Below are positions 1 through 5,220 of a DNA stretch of 7,309 bases, one piece after another; position 1 is the first letter of the stretch; every line of letters starts with the position of its first letter. Both the position numbers and the translations under genes were made by a program. The notes under the pieces were generated by a model. That model did not search any database and was not told the DNA's origin. It worked only from the letters and a program-made list of their open reading frames with translations. The stretch covers positions 1 through 7,309 of the forward strand of contig JAICZO010000433.1 in the NCBI GenBank assembly GCA_029057255.1, given 5' to 3'. The stretch comes from Muribaculaceae bacterium (GTDB taxonomy: Bacteria > Bacteroidota > Bacteroidia > Bacteroidales > Muribaculaceae).

Positions 1-2
1 GC

Positions 3-632
3 GACGAGGTGTACTCGTGGCTTTAGGACAATGATTTCGCCCTCGCGGGAGAGACCTTCGACGGCGGCACCGTGTCGACGCTCCACTGGGGCATAACCGA
101 CGCTACGGGCGAGAGTATGGTCATCGAGTATGTCGACGGCAGCATCAGACTCTACCGCGGCCGCGACCTTACGGTGCTCACCAACGACCCGGCTCTACCT
201 CAGATGAATGCCATTAACGACTACTGGAAGAACATCGGCGGTGTCAACATGCTGCCCGGCACCGTGCGCTCGGCCGACCGTTTCGTCAGAGCCTCGTTTT
301 TTATCAACCATGTGCCCAAGGACTTTGAGTACGACAAGGCCATCGGTCTTGTAAGCAGCATCATGGGTACTGTCAGCGTGCCCCTCGGCTACGAGCTGCC
401 CGGCGAGCCTAACGTCTCCTCGACACAGTGGCGCTCCATCTCCGACGCCACCGGAGGAAAGTACTACTTCAAGTTCACGGAGTCGACAGGCGACTTCTGG
501 ATTGACCTCGGCAGGCTGAGGATGAATGCCGGCGCTCCCATTCTGAAATTCAACACCGCTCTTCATCCCCGGGCTACAGGATGTGTCAACGACATGCTTG
601 AAAAAACACCCGGTTTCACCCCGATGTGGTGA
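3..632 (+). pseudogene. Linear amide C-N hydrolase (choloylglycine hydrolase / penicillin V acylase family), C-terminal part, interrupted by in-frame TAG
   Basis: This is the distal part of an Ntn-type amidase of the family containing bile salt hydrolases, penicillin V acylases and related amide hydrolases. Family signatures include LHWGITDATGES followed by VIEYVDG, then VLTNDP, which carries the Asn equivalent to the conserved active-site Asn, and SADRFVRASFF, which carries the conserved Arg. The N-terminal Cys nucleophile would lie before the window. The frame is open from position 3 but hits TAG at 24-26, between DEVYSWL and DNDFALAGETFDGG. Both sides read as family sequence in the same frame, so this is a single nonsense codon and not a frameshift. 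Downstream reading could restart at GTG 72 or at the in-frame ATG at 117, but that product would lack the nucleophile. It ends in TGA and is followed by a terminator. The gene may be inactivated, or the TAG may be a sequencing or assembly error. The family call is confident. The substrate (bile salt, penicillin V or acyl-homoserine lactone) cannot be told from this part. Confidence 0.7.
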
Positions 633-658
633 CATATTGTCAGATAAGTAACACGAAA

Positions 659-693
659 CAAGGGCTATCCTCACGGACAGCCCTTGCTTTCTT
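659..693 (+). terminator. Rho-independent terminator after the amidase-family gene
   Basis: CAAGGGCT (659-666) pairs with AGCCCTTG (679-686). The stem continues through one A·C mismatch to TCC/GGA around a TCAC loop, and is followed by CTTTCTT. It starts 26 nt after the TGA of the plus-strand gene. Read on the minus strand the same hairpin is followed by TTTCGTG, so it could also stop a transcript coming from the other side. Confidence 0.8.
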
Positions 694-786
694 ACACATA
701 GTACTTAATGTTAGATTTATATGTCTATTCCAGATTTGTTTAATATGAAAAAGCATTTAACAATGCTTGTCGTATCATTTCCAATG

Positions 787-817
787 CAAAGTTACGGCAA
801 AGCTTTCAGTTGTGCAA
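787..817 (-). promoter_or_regulatory. Bacteroidota-type promoter with no gene downstream (TTG-N20-TAACTTTG)
   Basis: On the minus strand, TTG (817-815) is followed by exactly 20 nt and then TAACTTTG (794-787). This matches the Bacteroidota primary sigma consensus, which has a -33 TTTG and a -7 TAnnTTTG about 19-20 nt apart. Transcription would start near 780 and run away from the minus-strand cluster, towards the 3' end of the amidase-family gene. No convincing gene lies there, only a possible 12-codon reading frame (778-740) and hairpins. It may be a relic of a lost gene or may drive a small RNA. Confidence 0.45.
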
Positions 818-978
818 GCCGAACGCTTCTCACGTTTATGTGAGGCGAATTATATATTTTAACCAAAAATACAACAAGAATAGAAAAAATATATTCTATC
901 ACGCATGAATCAATCTCAATGACCTGTAATGTGTGCTATAACTTAAAAAGTGCGTGTGGGTTAAAATGTGTTAAATAT

Positions 979-1028
979 AAAACATGCTTTAGCGTTATGT
1001 TATAAAACATATTGCTAAAGCATGTTTT
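979..1028 (-). terminator. Long nested hairpin, likely terminator of the minus-strand cluster
   Basis: AAAACATGCTTTAGC (979-993) pairs perfectly over 15 bp with GCTAAAGCATGTTTT (1014-1028). The 20-nt loop contains a second 6-bp stem (996-1001 with 1006-1011). Read on the minus strand the hairpin ends in TTTT and is followed by ATATTTAAC, as expected of an intrinsic terminator. It lies about 40 nt after the stop codon of the HU-LysM gene. Because both arms carry A/T runs, it could work in both directions. Confidence 0.6.
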
Positions 1029-1036
1029 GTTATGCA

Positions 1037-1061
1037 GCCCTGTCAAAATGCAAGACAGGGC
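1037..1061 (-). terminator. GC-rich hairpin just after the HU-LysM stop codon
   Basis: GCCCTGTC (1037-1044) and GACAGGGC (1054-1061) form a perfect 8-bp stem with a 9-nt loop, starting 7 nt beyond the stop codon at 1069-1071. No T-run follows immediately on the minus strand, so alone it is a poor terminator. It may protect the 3' end of the mRNA or assist the longer hairpin at 979-1028. Confidence 0.4.
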
Positions 1062-1068
1062 GCGGTCA

Positions 1069-2145
1069 TTACTTGTAGCGGGCGAACAGCTCGGCCTGTA
1101 TGCGCTCGGCCTTGCGGAGTGTCTCCGCCTCGGTCTCCGCCTCGAATGTCGAGCGCTCGGGGATGGCGACGCGTGTGCCGGGACGTATCTTGTTGGGGTT
1201 GTCGAGGACGTCGCTGTTGGCCTTGTAGATATACACCCAGTATATGCCTCGGCCGTAGTACTCGCGTGCCATCGTGGCGAGATAGCGTGTGCTCGTCACG
1301 GTGTCGTAGCGCGGCTGCGCGGTCTGTTCGGGTTCGGGCTGCTGCTCTTCAGCAACTACGGCGGCAGGCTCGGGCTGCGGAGTAGTCTCTGCCGTGGTGA
1401 GGGCAGCCTCGCTGACATCGACGGTGACGAATGAATCGGCCGGTGCGGGCACTTCTTCGTCGACGGCTTCAATGTCGGTGATGTTGTATTGCTCCAGCTC
1501 GGGGTCGTCGGTGTAGACGGCGGCTAAGAAGCCGGCCAGGCCTCCGACGAGTATGACTATGGCAGCGCATATCCACAGCAGGGATGATGTCTTTTTCTTC
1601 GGTTTCTGAGGTACGGCAATCTCTTCCTCCTCTTCTTCCTCGGGAACGTAGCGGCTGACAGGTTCCGGCGCGGGTGCTGGCTCGGGCTCAGGTGTCTGGG
1701 CTACGACAGGTTCGGGTTCAGAGACAGGTTCGGGAGCGGACACAGGTTCCGGCTCGGGGACATATGCCGGAGTCTGAGGCTCTTCGGCAGGCATTTCCAC
1801 AGCCTCAGGAGCTTCTTCCTCTTGGGGCTGCCCGGTCTCGCCGTCGTTTTCGTCGTCGAATGACAGGCCGTCGGCCAGCTCTACCGGCTCGAACATCGCG
1901 AACGGGGCGTTTATCTCCTTGGCGAGCGCCGGGTCGGCGACAAATACAATCTTGCTTTCGTCGGGTCCGATGCCGTGTCGGCCGAATGTGCCTATGCCGT
2001 CGATAGTTACGGTCTCGCCTGCTGCGAGTCCGTCTTCAACGGCCGCAAAGAAGGCGCGCAGGAAAAGTCGGGTGGTATTGGTGTCGGTCGCAGTGACCTT
2101 GGCCAGCCGTGTTATCAGCTGAGAGAGTGTGATTGTACTATTCAT
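1069..2145 (-). CDS. HU-domain, single-pass membrane, LysM-domain protein
   Basis: The product is 358 aa. Residues 1-88 resemble a HU/IHF DNA-binding domain (helical start, then VTIDGIGTFGRHG, ending FEPVEL). Residues about 100-178 are acidic and proline-rich, with repeated PEPEPVS-like units and a run of seven Glu. KPKKK at 181-185 precedes one hydrophobic helix (about 187-211), giving a cytoplasmic N-terminus by the positive-inside rule. After a second low-complexity spacer, residues about 283-330 match a LysM fold (YLATMAREYYG, then YIYKANSDVL and IRPGTRVAIP), followed by a charged helix. LysM domains bind peptidoglycan, so the protein may connect DNA and cell wall; this is an inference. 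The start at 2145 gives a complete HU domain. A longer reading to 2190 would only add residues from inside the preceding gene. The start overlaps the previous stop by 8 nt, suggesting coupled translation. The architecture recurs in Bacteroidota; no symbol is established. Confidence 0.85.
   Translation of the reverse strand: MNSTITLSQLITRLAKVTATDTNTTRLFLRAFFAAVEDGLAAGETVTIDGIGTFGRHGIGPDESKIVFVADPALAKEINAPFAMFEPVELADGLSFDDENDGETGQPQEEEAPEAVEMPAEEPQTPAYVPEPEPVSAPEPVSEPEPVVAQTPEPEPAPAPEPVSRYVPEEEEEEEIAVPQKPKKKTSSLLWICAAIVILVGGLAGFLAAVYTDDPELEQYNITDIEAVDEEVPAPADSFVTVDVSEAALTTAETTPQPEPAAVVAEEQQPEPEQTAQPRYDTVTSTRYLATMAREYYGRGIYWVYIYKANSDVLDNPNKIRPGTRVAIPERSTFEAETEAETLRKAERIQAELFARYK
1657..1764 (-). 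repeat. Proline/glutamate-rich imperfect repeats within the HU-LysM gene
   Basis: Residues 128-163 are made of imperfect PEPEPVS, APEPVS and PEPEPAPA units encoded by related copies of a 'ggttccggctcggg'-like sequence on the plus strand. The segment forms the extended cytoplasmic spacer before the membrane helix. Such repeats can change copy number, which would change spacer length. Confidence 0.6.
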
Positions 2146-2416
2146 TTCTGAGTCTTTTAAGCAACATGCCGCCGGGGCGGAATTCAACATTGATTTCCGG
2201 CGGCACGAGCATGCGCCGCCCTGTCGACAGGTCGGTTATGATGTCTTCGGCGTGCTTGACGGGCACGAATGTGCCGAAGGAGGGTATGGCGACGCTGTCA
2301 AGCTCGGCGCAAGACTCGCGCAGAACTATCGCGAGGCCGTCGACGAGAGCGTCGACGTCGGTTGTCGACCGCCCGGTTTTCTCTGCCAGGCGTCGGCGGA
2401 ACTGTTTATAATCCAT
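2138..2416 (-). CDS. Small HU/IHF-family DNA-binding protein
   Basis: This 92-aa protein has the size and fold pattern of a stand-alone HU/IHF subunit. An N-terminal helical part (1-38, MDYKQFRRRLAEKTGRS onward) is followed by the strand-turn AIPSFGTF (43-50), an arm region with TGRRMLVPPEINVEF (65-79) that parallels the DNA-intercalating arm, and the closing RPGGMLLKRL (80-89). The family binds and bends DNA as dimers in the nucleoid. It starts 11 nt inside the end of umuC and stops with TAG 8 nt inside the start of the HU-LysM gene, so it sits translationally between them. Pairing with the HU domain of the next protein is possible but not shown. Its sequence is divergent from housekeeping HU, so it is probably not the main nucleoid protein. 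No Shine-Dalgarno sequence is visible. Confidence 0.85.
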   Translation of the reverse strand: MDYKQFRRRLAEKTGRSTTDVDALVDGLAIVLRESCAELDSVAIPSFGTFVPVKHAEDIITDLSTGRRMLVPPEINVEFRPGGMLLKRLRNE

Positions 2417-3704
2417 TGTGTGTAGTATTCACTTTTATGATATCTGACATTCGTGTTGAGAAATCGGGAGAGCGCTGCTCGCACTTTGCCACACACTCGA
2501 TCGGCATGTACGACGCTATGTGGACGCGGTCATGGCTCAGCGACGACGAGTTGATGAGGTCGACGGTCGCCATGAGTCGCTTGCGGCGCTCGACGTCGGC
2601 GTTGTCGGCGAAGAGCGACTGCTGTATGTGCCGGCTGTCGCAAAGGTCGGTTATCGTTATGCCTGCGCGCTTGTAGCAGTATCCCGGGCGGAAGATCGAG
2701 CGCATGGCCGATTCTGCGGCCTGCGCTATGGTCATGGTGTCGGCCGTGGGCTGGTCGAGCTGCCGGTATGCGCTGGCGAAGTAGCTGGGCAGGTCTTCGC
2801 GGTGCCGGTTGGTGTGGATGAATACCGTCAGCCCTGCCGCGGCTATATTCCGTGCTCTCATCCGTCGGGTTATTATCGTGGCGAATAGAGCGAAGGCTTC
2901 CGACATCTGCCTGCGGTCGCTTATCATCGAGCCGAAGGAGCGCGAGCAGCATATCTGCTTCTGCATCGGAGCGTCTTCGCCGTATCCTTCTATGGTGTCG
3001 ATGTCTATGCAGGGTATTGCGTTCAGCTCCTTCCACGTGCGCACGCCTGTGATGTTGAGCATCTTCTCGACGTCTTCGGCAGGACGGTCGGCCAGGTGTA
3101 TGGCGTGTGTTATGCCATAGTTGGCCAGCCTCTTGACGAGTTTGCGCCCGATGCCCCACACGTCGCCCGCCTCAGTCAGCTCGAGAGCGCGGCGCCGGCG
3201 GTACTCGTTGTCGATGATGCAGACGCAGCGGTAGGCGGGGTAGCGCTTGGCGAAGCGCGACGCTATCTTTGCGAGAGTCTTTGTCGGCGCGATGCCGAGC
3301 GAAGTCGGTATGCCGGTGGCGCGTCGTATCTTCCTGACCAGTTCGCGTCCGGCCGCCACGCAGTCGTCGCCTTGCCACCCGCCGAAGTCGATGAAGCACT
3401 CGTCGACGGAGTATACGTGTGCCGAGCCTGTTGTCTCGGACACTGTGGCCATGACGCGGCTTGACAAGTCGCCGTAGAGGCGGTGGTTGCCCGACAGCAC
3501 GGCCACACCCTCCCTGTCGCAGATGTGCTTGACCTGAAAGAGCGGGTTGCCGCGCCGCAGGCCGAGAGCCTTGGCCTCGTTTGAGAGCGCCACGATGCAG
3601 CCGTCGTTGTTGCTCAGCACCACGACGGGTCGGTTGCGCAGGCGCGGGTTGAACACGCGCTCGCACGATACGAAGAAGTTGTTGCAGTCAAGCAGTCCGG
3701 TCAT
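2406..3704 (-). CDS. umuC: DNA polymerase V catalytic subunit, Y-family translesion polymerase
   Basis: The product is a 432-aa Y-family polymerase, close in length to E. coli UmuC. Metal-binding acidic residues are in place: D6 in GLLDCNNFF, and D101-E102 in YSVDECFIDF. The fingers motif SNNDGCIVALSNEAKALG (31-48), palm motif GIAPTKTLAKIAS (137-149) and helix-hairpin-helix segment GDVWGIGRKL (180-189) follow. The little finger spans roughly 240-355. QQSLF at 361-365 resembles the beta-clamp binding motif, and the C-terminal tail RSPDFSTRMSDI matches the usual UmuC ending. With cleaved UmuD and RecA it would copy past DNA lesions at the cost of mutation. It lies 13 nt after umuD, with a strong G-rich ribosome site (GGGGGGAG, 3715-3708) 3 nt before the ATG. 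Its last codons overlap the small HU gene by 11 nt. The frame appears intact and all key residues are present. Confidence 0.95.
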   Translation of the reverse strand: MTGLLDCNNFFVSCERVFNPRLRNRPVVVLSNNDGCIVALSNEAKALGLRRGNPLFQVKHICDREGVAVLSGNHRLYGDLSSRVMATVSETTGSAHVYSVDECFIDFGGWQGDDCVAAGRELVRKIRRATGIPTSLGIAPTKTLAKIASRFAKRYPAYRCVCIIDNEYRRRRALELTEAGDVWGIGRKLVKRLANYGITHAIHLADRPAEDVEKMLNITGVRTWKELNAIPCIDIDTIEGYGEDAPMQKQICCSRSFGSMISDRRQMSEAFALFATIITRRMRARNIAAAGLTVFIHTNRHREDLPSYFASAYRQLDQPTADTMTIAQAAESAMRSIFRPGYCYKRAGITITDLCDSRHIQQSLFADNADVERRKRLMATVDLINSSSLSHDRVHIASYMPIECVAKCEQRSPDFSTRMSDIIKVNTTHNGL

Positions 3705-3707
3705 CGG

Positions 3708-3715
3708 CTCCCCCC
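3708..3715 (-). promoter_or_regulatory. Strong G-rich ribosome binding site of umuC
   Basis: GGGGGGAG lies between the umuD stop (3720-3718) and the umuC ATG (3704-3702). It is the only clear Shine-Dalgarno-like sequence in the cluster. It fixes the umuC start, although the spacing to ATG is short (3 nt). Confidence 0.55.
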
Positions 3716-3717
3716 TG

Positions 3718-4185
3718 TCAGCTATGGCCGCGTCGGCGCAGCCTCGGACGGCGGTTGTTCTTTATCGTGTGTGTGACCACGCCCCATACTTCGAAGCGGT
3801 GGTCGGGGGTGACGAGTATCGGGTCGAAGGTCTCGTTTGACGGTATGAGCCATACCGTGCCGGCCGACAGCTTGATTCTCTTGAGAGTGAATTCGCCGTC
3901 GAGACAGCAGACGGCAAGGTCGCCGTCGTCAGGCTCGAGCGAGCGGTCGATGACGAGGATGTCGCCTTCCTCTATGCCTTCGTCTATCATGGAGTCACCC
4001 GATACGCGGCCGTAGAAGGTCGACGCCGGGTGTCGGACAATCTCGCGGTTGAGGTCGATGTACTCGTTGATATAGTCCTGGGCGGGGGAGGGGAATCCGG
4101 CCTGTATGCCGCCGTCGGCATATGGCAGCTCTACCGACGAGGATGTGTCGGGGCGGAATAGTTCGAGAGTGACGAAGCGTTTCAT
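3718..4185 (-). CDS. umuD: UmuD, LexA-like self-cleaving subunit of DNA polymerase V
   Basis: The product is a 155-aa S24-family protein. The predicted cleavage point is A29-G30 in IQAGFPSPAQDY, equivalent to Cys24-Gly25 of E. coli UmuD. The catalytic Ser is S65 in VSGDSMID and the catalytic Lys is K102 in EFTLKR. Their spacing of 37 residues equals that of the E. coli pair S60/K97. RecA-filament-stimulated self-cleavage would give UmuD', which partners UmuC. The start at 4185 gives an N-terminus like known UmuD proteins. The frame stays open much further upstream, but that is only the out-of-frame shadow of the glycosyltransferase gene. It begins 20 nt after that gene's stop and ends 13 nt before umuC. 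I see neither a LexA-type palindrome nor a TAnnTTTG promoter just upstream, so the pair may depend on the proS-side promoter. The C-terminus has an Arg-rich extension (145-153) beyond the usual core. Confidence 0.93.
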   Translation of the reverse strand: MKRFVTLELFRPDTSSSVELPYADGGIQAGFPSPAQDYINEYIDLNREIVRHPASTFYGRVSGDSMIDEGIEEGDILVIDRSLEPDDGDLAVCCLDGEFTLKRIKLSAGTVWLIPSNETFDPILVTPDHRFEVWGVVTHTIKNNRRPRLRRRGHS

Positions 4186-4205
4186 AGTGAAGAGAGGTGA
4201 CGGGG

Positions 4206-5198
4206 TCAGAAGATACTGTCGCTCACGCTGTAGCGGGGGCGGCGTTTCACTTCGACGAATATCTTGCCGATGTATTCGCCTATGATGCCGAGGGCGATGA
4301 GGATGAGGCTGCCGAGAAACCATACCGACAGCATCAGCGACGACCAGCCCGAGATGGCGGTGCCGCAGAAACGCGATACCAGAACCCATACCGACACTGC
4401 CACGTCGATTAGCAGCAGGGCGAGACCGACAAGGAATATCAGCCTCATAGGCCTGGCGGTGAATGACGTTATGCCGTCGATTGACGTTGCGATAAGCTTG
4501 GCGACGGAGTACTTTGTCTCGCCTGCCGCGCGTGCCGCACGGTCGTAGGTGACGATGGAGCTTCGCAGCCCTATGTTGGGCATTATGCCGCGCAGATACA
4601 GGTTGCTCTCGCCGTACTCCGACAGTATGTCGAGTGCCCGGCGGCCCATCAGTCTGAACTCGGAGTGGTCGTAGACTGTCTCGAGTCCGAGCGAGCGCTG
4701 CAGTCTGTAGAAGGCGCGTGCCGATGTGCGCTTGAACCATGTGTCGGTCTGTCGCGACGAGCGCACGCCGTAGACGATGTCGTCGCCGTCGCAATACCGC
4801 CGCACCATCTCTATGAGGGCGTCGGGCGAGTCCTGCAGGTCGGCGTCGATTGTTATCGCAGCGTCGCAGAGCGGCCGCACAGTCATCAGACCGGCGAGCA
4901 TGGCGTTCTGCTGTCCGCGGTTGTGCGACAGCGATATGCCTTTGACGCGGTTGTCGGCCTCGTGGTGGCGTGCGATGATGGTCCATGTGGCATCGGAGCT
5001 GCCGTCGTCGACACATAGCAGGAAGCTGCGGCTGTCGGCGAGGCCGAGAGCGCAGAGCCTGTCGAGAATGCCGAGTATCACCGGCACGGATATGTCGAGC
5101 ATGGCCTCCTCGTTGTAGCAGGGCATGACGATGGCCACAGCCGGACGTTTTTCGCGTCCGGCCGCGGCCGTGTCGTTGTGAGCCATGCGTTCTGTCAT
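4206..5198 (-). CDS. Family 2 glycosyltransferase, DPM1/GtrB-like, with two C-terminal membrane helices
   Basis: This 330-aa enzyme probably transfers a sugar from a nucleotide donor to a polyprenyl phosphate or membrane glycan on the cytoplasmic face. The GT-A domain starts VAIVMPCYNEE (21-31), followed by CVDDGSSD (62-69) and the metal-binding DADLQD (118-123). GETKYSVAKL (226-235) is the conserved segment before the membrane part. Two hydrophobic helices (about 251-275 and 285-309) and a short basic tail complete the GtrB/ArnC/DPM-like layout. The donor sugar and acceptor cannot be read from sequence. It starts 22 nt after proS and ends 20 nt before umuD, so it is probably cotranscribed with both. 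An alternative start at Met5 (5186) is possible; neither start has a Shine-Dalgarno sequence. Confidence 0.88.
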   Translation of the reverse strand: MTERMAHNDTAAAGREKRPAVAIVMPCYNEEAMLDISVPVILGILDRLCALGLADSRSFLLCVDDGSSDATWTIIARHHEADNRVKGISLSHNRGQQNAMLAGLMTVRPLCDAAITIDADLQDSPDALIEMVRRYCDGDDIVYGVRSSRQTDTWFKRTSARAFYRLQRSLGLETVYDHSEFRLMGRRALDILSEYGESNLYLRGIMPNIGLRSSIVTYDRAARAAGETKYSVAKLIATSIDGITSFTARPMRLIFLVGLALLLIDVAVSVWVLVSRFCGTAISGWSSLMLSVWFLGSLILIALGIIGEYIGKIFVEVKRRPRYSVSDSIF

Positions 5199-5220
5199 CG
5201 CAGTGATGAAGCCGATGTTA

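Larger units (their letters stand above)
633..1068. other. AT-rich convergent intergenic region
   Basis: This gap of about 436 nt lies between the 3' end of the plus-strand gene and the 3' end of the minus-strand cluster. I see no protein gene in it. It holds the terminator at 659-693, a 7-bp inverted repeat (AAGCATT/AATGCTT, 751-768), a minus-strand promoter-like element at 787-817, a 6-bp inverted repeat (ATAGAA/TTCTAT, 880-899), a long nested hairpin at 979-1028 and a GC-rich hairpin at 1037-1061. Base composition is far more AT-rich than the flanking genes. No transposase fragment or recognisable RNA family was seen. Confidence 0.7.

Noticed and set aside
24..26. TAG read as a sense codon (recoded genetic code, as in some gut phages)
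   Set aside because: The small HU gene ends naturally with TAG (2140-2138) exactly where the family protein should end, so TAG works as a stop in this genome. No phage genes are present.
195..674. Minus-strand open frame of 159 codons opposite the amidase-family gene
   Set aside because: It is antisense to a recognised family sequence, has no domain, and starts inside the terminator hairpin.
864..871. TATTTTTG on the minus strand as a second promoter in the AT-rich gap
   Set aside because: It matches TAnnTTTG, but no TTG lies 19-21 nt upstream, and such matches are frequent by chance in AT-rich DNA.
633..1068. CRISPR array, tRNA or insertion sequence in the intergenic gap
   Set aside because: There are no regularly spaced repeats, no cloverleaf-like sequence, no transposase fragment and no target duplication. 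The inverted repeats are better explained as terminators.
2146..2190. Upstream start for the HU-LysM gene (15 extra residues)
   Set aside because: The extra residues come from inside the small HU gene and do not look like a HU N-terminus. MNSTITLSQL at 2145 does.
3718..5016. Long open frame of 432 codons extending umuD upstream
   Set aside because: The upstream part is an Arg/His-rich shadow of the glycosyltransferase gene in another frame. UmuD homology starts at MKRFVTLELF (4185).
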